DNA of 64,000 nucleotides, from contig OZ037881.1 in NCBI GenBank assembly GCA_964035575.1, positions 992,001-1,056,000 on the forward strand, given 5' to 3'. This DNA comes from Rhynchopus sp. YZ270_cl-10. Taxonomy: Eukaryota; Euglenozoa; Diplonemea; Diplonemida; Diplonemidae. The notes beneath the pieces are model-generated. The model saw only the letters and a list, made by a program, of their open reading frames with translations. It had not been told where the DNA came from and searched no databases. Positions within the stretch are counted from its first letter, which is position 1. Every line of letters begins with the position of its first letter. Of this stretch, positions 1-13,300 are shown piece after piece. The translations under genes and the position numbers were made by a program.

Positions 1-548
1 CCACCCTCCTCCAGAAGCTGAACATCAAGCCGTTCTACTACGGACTTGTGGTATGTCACATCTTGCACACTCTTCATTCTTCCCCATCTCTCTCATGTGC
101 CCTCGTCCAACATGATCACACTATTGATTTTCACTAGTATGACACCCACGATCACACCACCCACCATCCTTAGATGCTGATGATCTGCGACAAGGGATCG
201 TTCTACAGCCCTGCCGTCCTCTCCATGACCGACGACGTGAAGACCGCCAAGGTGCAGGCCGCCATTGCCAACATCGCCAAGCTCTCCCTCGGAACTGGCT
301 ACACCACCGAGGCGTCCCTGCCCCACGTGGCCATCAACGCGTTCAAGAACATCTTCTCCGTGTCCCTCGGAACCGACTACGACTTCGATGCCTTCAACGC
401 CGCCCAGCTCAAGCAGGACATCAAGGAGGGCAAGGTGTCCGCCGCACCTGCCGCTGCCGCCCCGGCTGCCTCCGCCGCTGCACCTGCCGCCGCAGCACCC
501 GTTGAGGAGTCTGAGGACGAGGAGATGGAGATCGACCTGTTCGCATAG
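1..548 (+). CDS. RPLP0: 60S acidic ribosomal protein P0 (uL10), 3' part
   Basis: C-terminal part of P0, the stalk-base protein of the large ribosomal subunit that binds 28S rRNA and carries the P1/P2 dimers recruiting elongation factors. Seen: the family motif LNIKPFYYGLV ends at base 50, a GTATGT intron runs 51-173 (phase 0, acceptor TTAG), and the next exon (174-548) reads CDKGSFYSPAVLSMTDD, then SLGTGYTTEASLPHVAINAFKN, then an Ala/Pro hinge and an acidic tail. The gene starts outside the window. Odd: most eukaryotic P0 proteins end in a GFGLFD-like motif; this one ends EEMEIDLFA, so the acidic-plus-LF pattern is kept but the Gly-Phe-Gly is not. Family assignment is secure. Confidence 0.96.
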
Positions 549-1322
549 ACAGCTCAGGAAGGGCGCTACAGTGGGGAGACATTGCTATCCTTTGTGTAGC
601 CCCTCGACTGTGCCACGAATGAGAAAAAAAATGCACCCTCACGGTGCCTTGCAGCCATTCCATCACGGAAACTACTGCGGCTCCCTGCACCGCCCAGCTA
701 GGGGCAACACCCCTAGCTTCTTAGAAAAAAAAAAGAAAAAAGTCATCAAACGAGAGAGAAGGGGAGGGATAATAGACAAACACAAATCAAAGATTGCCCC
801 TAAATAAAACAAAGCAATACTAAAAAAAACCAAAGCAAAAATGAATGATTTAAAAAAACCGCGTTCAGAGTCAATGTGAAACTTGGAGGGATAAAAAACC
901 CGAAAATCCAAAAACAAAACCCAAAAAAAAACCAAAAAAAAAAAACACAAAAAAACTACCCAAACCCAAAAGCCCTGCTTAGGCAGTAAGACAAAAAAAA
1001 ACTCTCTCATCGCAAAAACCCTCTCTCTCTCCCCTTTCTTGGTTCTTATATAACATCCCAACAACCCTGCGCAAAGCCTTCCACCTGCCGTACGATGCCG
1101 CTTTGTGATCAATATTTCGCCATGAGACAGACAGAGTTTCATCTTAGTGGATTGCTGGTCCTGTAGGGTTGCATCAGCAGGCTGTATTTCGAGCATGTTT
1201 TTCAAACCCCCAATAAAAATTACCTTTTTTCATCACCTTTCAGGGTCGGGAACCCCATCCCCCCCCACCCTTTCTCCCATACACATTTTGTCGATTACCC
1301 GAACAACCCCTCTACCCCCAGG
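549..1322. other. P0-dynein intergenic region
   Basis: About 770 bases without a gene. It contains the P0 3' flank, an A-rich stretch (about 720-1010) with many A-runs, and presumably the dynein promoter and 5' UTR. I see no TATA box or other promoter motif I would defend. Confidence 0.6.
696..718 (+). other. Perfect hairpin in the P0 3' flank
   Basis: AGCTAGGGG, a 5-base loop CAACA, then CCCCTAGCT: a perfect 9-bp stem about 150 bases after the P0 stop and just before an A-run. It could be a 3'-end or processing structure of the P0 transcript; that role is inference. Confidence 0.5.
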
Positions 1323-4300
1323 ATGAACAAGCCTGGTGGGCAGACCCTTCCACCCCTTTCTCGGCAGAATGTCGCACCTGGACCGACTACTCAGGCGATT
1401 GTTGAGAGTGCCCCGCACAACCACACCGGGGTGGCACCTGGCACTGAAAAGCCTGCTGTAGGACGCAAGACACCTGACATGCTGGCAATGCATGCAACCG
1501 CCACCTACAATGATGCAGATTCTGCGAACAAACTGCTTGGTCGACTTTACTCTACATCCTGCTTTTCTGAAGGCCATATGCCCAACATCTTAACTACCGG
1601 CGCAAAAAAGGAAGTAGAATCTCAACAACGTCGTGTATCAACCCCCGAAGAGATCCCAGGAGATACCAGCATGCAGACAACCGCATTGCAGATCGGACGG
1701 CCTGGAGGGAAGAAGGCGGGCACAGCCCCGGTGCAAGGGTTTGCAAATCATCCGAAGAGAAGGCGTGAGACGGAGTTGCGTGAGTTGCTTACGTCAGCAC
1801 CAAGCAAGGCTCGGGAGAGGCTGCTGAACAGCAGAGGCCCGACACAGCCGAGACCCGATACGGCGGTGACCTCTGTTTGCGCGCGAACAACGAAAAACTT
1901 TTTGACATCCGAATCGCTCCCAGAACCTGATTCAGACGAAGAAGAGGCGGAAGGACAAACCCGCGAAAAAACCTCGATTTCCACACCATTTGCGTTCATC
2001 AGAAAGATTCTCAAAGGTGATCCCATGGGGAAATTCGTCTACCTCACAGTACGCCCATCTGACGTGAAGAATTCATACAATCCATACGACCTAGTCGTCG
2101 TCGAACACAAAGATACCGACCCCTCAAATTACTTCACAATGGCCAAAGAAGGTGTCACCCACGTACAACAAGGAGAAGCCGATTTTTTGCCTTTGGATTG
2201 TTGGGTGCGGGAACATGATGTTTTCAACAAAATTTTGAGCATTCCGTTTTTTAGTAAATATCGGAGGTGGAAGACGTTTTATACGTGGCGGAATCATGTA
2301 CGGAGGACGAGGATTATGCAGTATAAGGAGTTTCTTGAGGAGAATTTGTTTATTTTGAACACCGATCTGAGTCCACCACAACTTGAAGTACGGAGAATAT
2401 GCCAAGAACTGCAAAGTTTTGAACTCTTCTCTTTGGTCGCAGAAACGAAGACTCTAGATCAGTTTGGGGAGTTACAAAATGTAAACCGCGAGCTTCAAGC
2501 ACGACGACTCGACGAAAAAATCATGGAGGTGAGAGACATCATTGACGCTGCATGCAAGGCAGCCATGGCCTCCTCCTCTGCCCCTGTCGTCACACAAGCT
2601 GCCAATGAAGCTACCCCAGAATCTCCTGCCAAATCCCGCACCAAATCCAACACCACTGCAGAAGACCAACGCGCCCCGCAACGCCAAACCTATATCGAAC
2701 TTTCCCAAAAACGCGCTGTTTGCAGACGTCTCACTTCGTTCATCCGCCTCTGTGATTACATGGTGGTCGATGCCTTAGTTAAACTATCCATGAAGAGTGT
2801 CGAAGAGGTGCGTGATTCAGTTCTCTACCCGAAAGCGACTATGGCGATTTTAGAACAACAAGAAGAAGTGGAAGAAGCCGAGGTCGAGGTGGAAGTAGAG
2901 GTTGGAGGTGGAGGAGGAGGGGTGAAGTCTGCCCACCAGCTTGCCTTAGAGGCTGCAGGGGTGTCTGGAGTGCTGCAAACGAAGGAGTCTGCTGAGGCTG
3001 GTCCATTTGCAGGCCCAGTGTTTTACATTGAGATTGTGTTCCTCGATGATGGGATTGTGATTCAACCGAATCTCGAGTCGTTTATCTTCAAGGCAGAGTC
3101 GGTTGTCAAAAAATTCACGGAAACGATTGTTCGTGTAGAACGTTTTGTGCAAATGGATGCTTTCGCTCCATACACAAAGCAAGCGACTTCAGACCACCCT
3201 GGAGGATCTGACCTCGGAGTTGGCCCCGATGTTAACGAAATGGTAACCGGTGAGGAGTCATATAAAGGCCTGGTTCATACTATTAAGTCTTCTCTTCAGG
3301 CAGCATTTTCGGATGTGGAGGATTATGCGTTGCAGTTTGAGAGGTTTAAACGGTTGTATGTTGAGAATCGTAGAGTGGATCCGCATCAGATTCGTCAGGA
3401 TGACCCACCTCTAGATTGGTTTAGAGATGAGAGGCAGAAATACCACAATCAGCAGTCCGATATCGACCATTTGCCGCCGCAAAGAGATGTAGCGATATTC
3501 ACCGCAAAGACAGACAAATTGAAGCAGGTGTTGACCCCATCCCCGATTCGTTGTTTGGATGAGCTGGAAGTGTTGCTGCCGGTCATTGCGAAGGAGAAGA
3601 ATGACATTCTCATGAGCGAAGTGACGGAAGCAAATAGACGTCTCGAAAGCGAAGCATCGTCAGTAGAAGAATTCGTCGAATTTATCAAATTCCATACTGC
3701 AATATGCGCCCGGATGGACAACATCAACAGCATGTACGAAACCATTAATGAAATGTACCTCCTCATCATGACCGACCTCGAGGTAAAATCACCTACAACC
3801 CACGAAGAGCACCTCCGATTCACAGAAGGGACCGGCCCTGCAGTTGCCAAGCTGAGACATACGATTACTCAGGTGGAAGATACGAAGGACAATCTGACGA
3901 GGCACTTCTCTGAGAACATTGATGTGCAGCATGAAAAGCTTCGCGCGCAAATCCAGGTCGTCTCGCAGAAGGGGAAGAACGAAATGGTCGATGACGAAGA
4001 CGCTGAGATGGAGGACGTTATTGCCTACGTCTCGCAGCTTGCGGAGGAGATGGACAACATCAAGGCAAGAGAGACAGAGCTGACTTCATTCCAGGAGTTG
4101 ATTGATCCTGCACGTATCCCTGACAACAACACCCTAGAAGACGAACTCATCGAAGTACACCGTGTCATCAGCGATAAACTCCGTCTCTGGACATCACTCC
4201 GGGATTGGCAGAGCAAAACTGCCTCATGGAATGATCAAGTCTTCGAGGAATTGGACGTCGCAGAAATCGAAACCGAAGTCCAAAAATACGACAAAGCTGT

Positions 4301-7300
4301 CAAACAGGTTGACCGCACCCTCCGAGGAAACCCCGTTGTCCCCAAACTCCGCGGCATGGTCGATGAATTCCGCCTCACCCTCCCGGTTATCGGATGTCTC
4401 AAAAACCCGAATCTCAAAGAACACCATTGGACTGCGATTGATGAGATTGTTGGACGCAACCTTAGCCAAGACCCTAGCTATACTTTGGGTGTGTTGATGC
4501 AGATTAAGGTTATGGACCTTAAGGACGAGATTCAGATGGTATCAAATCAGGCAACCCAGGAGCAGCAGTTGGATGAGATGCTTGGTACTGTCCACAAGAG
4601 GTGGCAGGGCGTGGAGTTCCAGGTCAACCCTTACAAGGAGCAGAAGGACACCTTTGTTATTGGGTCTGTCGAAGACATTACCACACATCTGGAGGATTCC
4701 TCTGTGGTCATTGCCACAATCGCTTCAAACCGATTCTGTACTGGAGGTCTCAGACGCCGTGTCGAGGTTTGGGACAACGATATGAGGTACATGACAGAAA
4801 CGCTCGACAAATGGCTAGAGGTGCAGCGGAAATGGATGTACCTTGAGTCGATCTTCTCGCAGAAGGAGTTGCAACAGCAGTGGCCCGAAGATGCGAGGTC
4901 GTTCCTCGCGGTTGACAAAGGGTTCAGAGATTTGATGAAGCGAACAGCAGTCAATCCCGGAGCAAGAAACGCGCTGACGCAAAACAACTACTCGCTTCTT
5001 GCGATTTGCAAGAAGGATATTGATTCGTTGGAACGCATTGAAAAGAGACTGGAGGAGAAGCTGGATCAGAAGCGTCGGTTGTTTCCACGGTTCTACTTTC
5101 TTTCGAATGACGACCTTCTTGACATTCTGGCGCAAATCAAACATCCTGAGAAGATTGGCCCACATATGCTGAAGATGTTCGACAACATCCGCAAGCTCAC
5201 CTTTACCGAATCAGCGGATGTGACCCATATGCACTCTTCCGAAGGCGAGCAAATCGCATTCTCCAAAAACTTCAAAGCTCGCGGCCCCGTCGAGAAGTGG
5301 CTCGGCGAAACCGAAGTAACCATGGTCCAAACCCTGCGCCGTCTTGCAAAGCTTTGCTTCGAAGACTTCGAGGCACGTCCTAGGATGGAATGGATCTTTG
5401 AACACCCTGCACAGCTTGTTTTGGTCATTAGCCTCGTATTCTGGGGGAAGGAGGCTGAAAAGGCTTTGATCGAAGGCAAACTGAAGGAATACGGTGAGAA
5501 GAACGTTGCACAACTCCGCGATCTCGCCTCCGCTACAGGACAAGACCTGACGTTTGTTGCACGGTCCATGCTTCGTACTCTCATCACCTTAGACGTCCAC
5601 GGCAGAGATCTGATCCACGAGATGATCCACGACGGCGTCGACCGGGTCGACTCCTTTGGCTGGACGAAACAGCTCCGCTGCTACTGGGAGTGTGTAGAGG
5701 ACAACCACGGCGACATTGTGCTTCGCCAGAACAACTCTATGTTCCTTTACGGCTATGAATACCTTGGTGCAATGGGTCGTTTGGTCATCACGCCACTCAC
5801 AGACAGAGTCTTTATGACCATCACCGGAGCGCTTCAACTTTGTCTAGGTACAGCTCCATCTGGCCCGGCAGGAACCGGAAAAACGGAGTCCGTGAAGGAT
5901 TTAGCGAAGGGGTTAGGAAGGCAGTGTATTGTGTACAACTGTTCAGATGGTGTGACCTATAAGATGATGGAGACCTTCTTCTCAGGGCTCTGCCAGACCG
6001 GTGCGTGGTGTTGTCTGGATGAGTTCAACCGTATTGGTATTGAGGTGCTGTCGGTTGTAGCCTCGCAGCTTCATGAGGTGCGGCAGGGGTTGTTGCAGCA
6101 GAAGTCTGACCCCACCTTCAAGACCTTTACCTTCCAAGGCCAGCCAGAGATCGACCTTAAGCCCACCTTCGGAACCTGTATTACAATGAACCCAGGGTAC
6201 GCAGGGCGGACGGAGCTTCCGGACAACTTAAAGGCCCTCTTCCGACCGATTTCCGTCATGACGCCGGATTTCAGAATGATTGCAGAGGTGATCCTCTTTT
6301 CGGAGGGGTTCGCCAACGCAACGAATTTGTCGCTGAAGATCACGCAGCTGTATAAGTTGTCGAGCGAGCAGCTTTCTGCGCAGCACCACTATGACTTTGG
6401 GATGCGTGCGTTGAAGTCGATTTTGGTCATGGCAGGGGATCTGAAGCGGTCGCAGCCCGACGTGCATGAGGACCTGACCCTCATCATTGCGTGCAACGAC
6501 TCTAACATCCCGAAGTTCGTATCTGATGACATCCCCCTCTTCAAGGGCATCATGTCTGATCTCTTCCCTGGCGTCGAGATCCCTAAGCGAAACTACGACG
6601 AGCTGCTGGATGCGCTCACAACGGTGATGGACTCACACTCACATGAGATGGTGCCGACGTACGTCAACAAGATCTTCCAGCTCTATGAAACCTTGATCGT
6701 GCGTCACGGTGTCATGACTGTGGGAGAAACTGGCGGAGGAAAGAGCAACTCACGCGACACCCTCGCAGTGGCATTGACTAACATGGCAGAGAACGGCTCC
6801 ACAAACAAGCAAGCCAAGCTGGTGCACCAGCACATCTTAAACCCAAAGTCGATCTTCATGGCAGAGCTCTACGGCAGCATCGACATCAACACCAACGAAT
6901 GGCAGGACGGCATCCTCCCCATCGTGGTCAAGCAGTGCAGGCAGCTCAACGACGGTGGCGGGCCTGGCTTTGAAGACCACCAGTGGATTGTGTTTGACGG
7001 CCCGGTAGACACATTGTGGGTGGAGTCGATGAACTCTGTGCTTGACGACTCAAAGCTGCTGTGTCTCGACAACGGTGTGCGCATCCGCCTGCCCGACACG
7101 ATCCACATGGTGTTTGAGGTGTCCGACCTTGCAGTGGCCTCGCCTGCTACAGTATCGCGCTGCGGGATGGTGTACATGGACTTCGTAGAGCTCGGTTGGT
7201 CCCCCACCATCTACACCTGGCTCAGAACAAAGATGACGCCCTTCCTTGGTCCAAAAGGCTCGGAGTACCTCAACGAGCTGATGATCCGGAAGCTCACCCT

Positions 7301-10300
7301 CGGCATCAAATGGCTCTTGACGCAGGGGAGACAGCTCATCGCAGGTGCAGAGCAGAATATGACGCAGTCGTGTGTCGACCTCTTCCACGCACTGTGCGTC
7401 ACACAGAACGTCAAATTCCCACCAGAGAGCGACGAGGAGGACACCGTAGCGACCGCGCAGCGCAAGGAGTTGTTGAACTGCATGTTTGCCTTCTGCTTCA
7501 TTTGGTCCATCGGCGGCAATGTGGACGACAAGAGCCGCGAGGTGTTTGACATCTGGGCACGCGAAGCACTGGAGGACGTTGCAAGCTTCTCAGGGCCGTA
7601 CACGGTCTTCGACTTCCAGGTCGACTATGTCAACCGCAAATTCGTGACCTGGGAGGTGTCGGTCCCGGACTTTGTGTACGACCCGAGTGTACCGTACTTC
7701 GAGATCCTTGTACCGACAGTGGACACATGCCGGTATTCGTTCCTGCTGAAGACGCTTCTGCAATGCAAGAAGCCTGTTCTGTACTCTGGGCAGTCTGGTA
7801 CCGGTAAGTCGATCATCGTGCAGCAGACGCTGCAGCAGTGCCAGGAGCAGCTTCTGCTTGTCAACGTTGTTATTCAGTTCTCTGCGAAGACGAGCGCACC
7901 GCGGACACAGGAGATGATTGAGTCGAAGCTGAAGGTGAAGAAGAAGAACCTCCTGGGCGCACCCATGACGGAAGGCGTGCAGCGCACAGTCGCCCTCTTC
8001 ATCGACGACCTCAACATGCCTGCCCTCGAGACCTTCGGTGCCTCCCCCCCTGTCGAGCTCGTCCGCCAGATGATCGGCAACGGCGGCTTCTACGACCGCA
8101 AATACCTCTTCTGGAAGACCGTCCAGGACGTCGTTGTCATCACTGCCTGCGGCCCGCCTGAGGGGGGCCGCTCGCAGGTCACCCCACGCATTGTGCGGTT
8201 CTTCCATCTGCTGCAGATCCCGAACCTTTCTGAGGAGTCCATGACCAAGATTTTCCAGTCTATTCTGAACGGGTTTTTCAGTGTGTCGAACTTCCACCAT
8301 GATGTGCGGGAGATGTCGAAGCCGATGGTGGAGGGGAGCGTTGATATCTACAACACTATTCGGGATGTGCTGAGGCCGAGACCGGCTAAAGCACATTATA
8401 CGTTCAACTTGCGCGACTTGTCGAAGGTGTTCCAGGGCATCATGCAGGTAGTGCCCAAGACGTGCAACAACGGCGACTCCGCCATCCGCCTCTGGGTCCA
8501 CGAGAACACACGCTGCTACTACGACCGCCTCGTTAACACTGAAGACCGCATGTTCTTCGTCGACCACATCATCGAAACCCTGCACGCAAAGTTCCCCAAC
8601 TCCTCACGCCACACCCAGCAAAGCCTCTTCGAGGACGAACCCATTATATGGTGCGACTTCCTCCGCCCTGCAGTCCCTGTCGAAGACAGAGTCTACGAAG
8701 AATGCACTGACTTGCGGAAGGTACGTCACCTTTTCAACCCCATCTGTTCACAACCACACACCCCATACACATATCCCCACAACAGCTCCCCCGCGTCTTC
8801 GAAGAGTACCTAGACGACTACAACATCAACACGCAGAAGACAATGAACCTTGTCTTCTTCGACGACCACTGCTCCCATCTCTCGCGCATTGCAAGGATCA
8901 TCAGGCAGCCTAGAGGGAACGTATGGCCAACTCCCCCATTACCCCTACTGTTTTCTTGTGCATTATCACACATGCTATACTCCTTCGTACTCTTTTCCAT
9001 CTCCAAGATACCTGCCCCATACAACACAACCCAACAGGCCCTTCTCGTCGGTGTCGGCGGCTCCGGAAAGCAAAGTCTGACCCGCCTTGCTGCGAGCATC
9101 AATGAGTACCAGGTCTTCCAGATTGAGGTCAACTCGAAGTATTCTTTGGATAAGGTATGACTTCCGGACACCACATCACCTTTTACAGGGTGACCTTTAT
9201 AAACTTTTCTTTTTTTTATTTTTCAACTGCTTCACACTCAGGGGTTAAGTTAGCTTTTTTTTTTTCTCGCTGAGTCGGGTTTTCTGGGTTTTTTTCGGTT
9301 TTTCTGGATTTTGCGAAAAATAACCCATTCCCTCCGCGAGCGCAGCGAGCGGGAAAATTTTTAAGGTGCACCTCCGCGAGCGTAGCGAGCGGGGAAAAAA
9401 TTCCGCAATTTTTGGGCAAAGTTCAAAAATCCCACTAAAAAATGGGGGGACCCTGGGGATTTTTGGATTTGTCCTAACAATTTTGGAGCATAAATTTGAA
9501 GAACAGGACTGGTGTACCCCTCACCAACCTCAGTTCCCACTTCCTGCCTCATCCGCACTCTCGCAACACTAGTACTGAACCCGAAGTTCGCCAGAGATCC
9601 CTGTTGCCTCTTCATATGAATAATTCCCAGTTCTGACGGGGGTTTGTTTGGGTCGGGAGGATATTTTTTTTCTTAGAGGGTGGGGCGGGAGGGGGCTCCG
9701 CCCCCACCCCTACCCCACCTTCCCAGCCTACACCACCCAAAAATTTGGATTTTTCGTTTTTTTTTTTTTCAGATTCCATTTTTTTTTTTTTTTTTTGAAA
9801 AACCCGAAAACCCGAAAACCGGGTTTTGAAAACCCAGAAACCCGCCCTAACTTAACCCCTGTTCACACTTTCCCCTCCACAGTTCCACGAAGACCTGCTG
9901 ATCCTCTACCAAATCGCTGGTGTCGACCGCCGCCCTGTTGTCTTCCTTTTCAATGACTCTCAGATCGTTGACGAGGGCATGGTGGAGGACGTGAACAACA
10001 TGCTGAACAGCGGGGAGGTGCCTTCGCTGTTCACTGTCGAGGAGAAGGACAAGAAGATCAACCAATCGATGGAGGGCGCGAGGGAGGCTGGCTGCGGTGG
10101 GTCGCGCGACGAGGTCTACAACTTCTTCATCTCCAGGGTGCGCGACAACCTTCACGTTGTTCTGGGCATGTCCCCAGTAGGCGACGCCTTTAGAACACGG
10201 TGCAGAAACTTCCCTTCGTTGACAAACTGTTGTTCTGTAGATTGGTTCGATGAATGGCCTGCAGATGCGCTTCATCAGGTGGCCAAACGGAAATTTTCCC

Positions 10301-13300
10301 CTGAAGGCACCGAATTCGACTTTAAAGTCTTCGGCAAAGAAGGCGCAGACCTCCCCGAACGCCTCACAGAGCTTTGCGTCAAGGTCCACCACTCCGTTTC
10401 CCGCCTTGCCGCACGCTTCTGGGATGAGCTTCGTAGACATTACTATGTAACCCCTACTTCATACCTAGAGTTTATCAATTTGTACACAAAGCTTCTGGAC
10501 GAAAAGTACAAAGAAGTTGGAGGACAACTTAACAAACTTAAGGGAGGGTCTGATAAGATGGAAGAAACCAACAAATTCATTGCAGTTAAGAAGAAGGAGA
10601 TCATCGAACAGCAGCCGATCCTTGAGGAGAGCACTACAAAGAATACTAAGCTGCTTGCGGTGCTGAAGGTCCGTCAGGAGAAGGCGAATGCTGTGCGGGT
10701 TACAGTTTCCGCTCAAGAGACGGAGGCGAGTGAACAGCAAAAGGTAGCTGCAGCGCTGAAGGCAGATGCCCACGCAGACCTGGCAGTGGCGATGCCTCAG
10801 TTGGAAGCTGCAGAAAAGAGTTTGGCTTCGTTGGACAAATCATCGATTAACGAGATTAAGTCATATTCAAACCCACCTAAGGCTGTGGAAATGACGATGC
10901 AGGCTGTTATGATTCTTCTCGACGAAGGAAAATATGAATGGAAGCGTGCGAAGGATTTGCTGGGACGGTCTGACTTTATGCGCTTGCTGATTGAATTTGA
11001 CCGCGACCACATTCCAAAGCAGACTATCACAAAGGTAGCAAAATTCGTCCAGGATGAGGATTTCGAGCCTTCCAAGGTCGAAAAGGGTGGTTCTTCAGCG
11101 ACAAAGTCACTTTGTGTATGGTGTCATGCTATGTATAAATACTATCACGTTGCTTTGGAGGTGGAACCGAAGAGAAAGGCGTTGGAAAAGGCGCAAGGAG
11201 AATTGGACATTACAAGCAAGAAGCTTGCAGAGGCTCAGGCTGCGCTTAAAACGGTCGAGGATGAGTTGCAGGTTTTGCAGGAAGGGTACACTGCGAGTGT
11301 AAAGGAGAAGGCAGATCTTGAGGAGAACATCGAACGGTCAAAGCGGCAGCTTGCGAATGCTGAGGTGTTAACTGAGAGTTTAGGGTCCGAATCCGAGCGG
11401 TGGGCAGTGACAATTGAGGAGCTGCAACGCGATATCAGCAAGCTGCCTGGGGATGTCTTCTTTGCTGGGGCAAGCATTATCTACTTTGGCGCGTTTACTC
11501 CGGTCTTTAGAAATGATATCGTCAACCAATGGCTTGATTTTGCAAAGGAAACCGGCGTTCCGGTGTCAGATGACTATTCGTTGGTGCGCACCCTTGCCCA
11601 TCCCATGCAGGTCCGTGATTGGCAGATTCACTCTCTGCCGACGGATACTACGTCCTCAGAGAATGCAGTGTTGTGCCTAACATCATGCGAATCTTCAAAG
11701 CTCAGTAGGTGGCCTCTCATGATCGACCCCCAAGGGCAGGCTGCGAAATGGATCAAAGCAGAAGAGTCGAAGAAGGGCCTCAAGCTGCTAAAAATGAGCG
11801 ACCCAAAATACATCCAAAAGCTCGCCCAAGCAATCTGCAACGGCACACCAATTCTGATAGACGACGTTGGGGAGACGCTAGACCCTGCATTAGAGAGCGT
11901 TCTGTTAAAACAGGTGTACAAAGTGGATGGACAGTCGATGATCAATCTTGGTGGGTCCGACCACGCAGTGAAGTACGACGATCTCTTCAAATTGTACATG
12001 ACAACAAAGCTTGCCAATCCACACTACCTCCCTGAAGTCTGCATCAAGGTGACTCTCATCAACTTTACTGTCACGATGGAAGGATTGGAAGACCAAATGC
12101 TTGGAGACGTCGTTTCTATTGAAAAAAGCGAGCTAGAAGATCAAAAATCGAAGGTTCTCAAATCCGTTGCCGAAGCGAAGAAACGGAAGAAGAACCTCGA
12201 AAACCAAATTCTAGAGAAACTGGAGTCCGCATCTGGCAATGTTCTTGACGAACCTGATATTATTCGAGCCTTAAAATTGTCGCAATCGAATGGAGCTGTT
12301 TTGGTAAAGCAGGTGGCTGAGGCGGAGGAGAAGGAGCGTATCATCAACGAAGCGCGCGAAGAGTACCGCATAGTTGCAAAACGGTCTGCGATTTTGTACT
12401 TCGTGATTGCTTCATTGCCTCTGATTGACCCAATGTATCAGTACTCCTTGGACTATTTTAAACGCATTGTGAAGCTTGTTATCGAAGCAGCCGAGTCACA
12501 TACCACAATCAAAGAGCACCTCGGTGTTCTCATCGAATCTGTCACAGAGACAACCTACCGAGCAGTTTGCAGAGGTCTCTTTAATAGACACAAAGTAGTC
12601 TTCTCTCTGATGATGACGTCTTCTATCGCTCGCGGGCAGGGTTCTATTACGGATCATGAGTGGGGTTTCTTTAATCGACCTGGTTCATTTACACGATCAG
12701 ACCGGCAAGCACGACCAGCAAGCTTAGCGTTTATTAAAGATATACAATGGGGGTTGGTTGACGCATTGGAACGATGTGTACCGGTATTTGAAACGATTGT
12801 AGATGACATGAAGGAGTCGCCTGCGGTGTGGGGGGATTGGTTTGCGTTGGATTCACCTCAAGACAACCCGCTTCCGGTGACGAAACGGACGGATTGGAAT
12901 GCTAAGGCAACGTTCTTTCAAAAATCGTTGCTAATCCGGGCCCTCCGTGAGGAGAAAACGTTCTTGCAGATGATTCGCTTTGTTGAAGAAGAGCTCGGAT
13001 CAAAATACGTCGAAGCACCCCTCTTTGACCTAAAAGTAGCCTTCGCGGACTCTGCCTTCGATCGACCCATCATTTTCATTTTATCTCAAGGATCTGATCC
13101 GACAGAAGGATTCCTCAAATGGGCTGCAGAATATGGCAAAAAGGTACGCTACGTTGCGTTAGGTCAAGGCCAAGAAGGTCCTGCACGGCGTTTGATAGAA
13201 TCGGGGAAAAAAGCGGGGGAATGGATTTTGTTGCAAAACTGTCATTTAGGAAAATCCTTTATGACGGAACTGCAAGAAACGGTGGGGGCGTTGGAAGGGG

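Noticed and set aside
265-807. 180-codon frame overlapping P0
   Set aside because: Frame-shifted shadow of P0, Pro/Ser/Arg-rich and continuing into the A-rich 3' flank.
7590-8585. 331-codon open frame on the minus strand
   Set aside because: It is the shadow of the dynein coding sequence; the + strand frame has clear AAA domain motifs.
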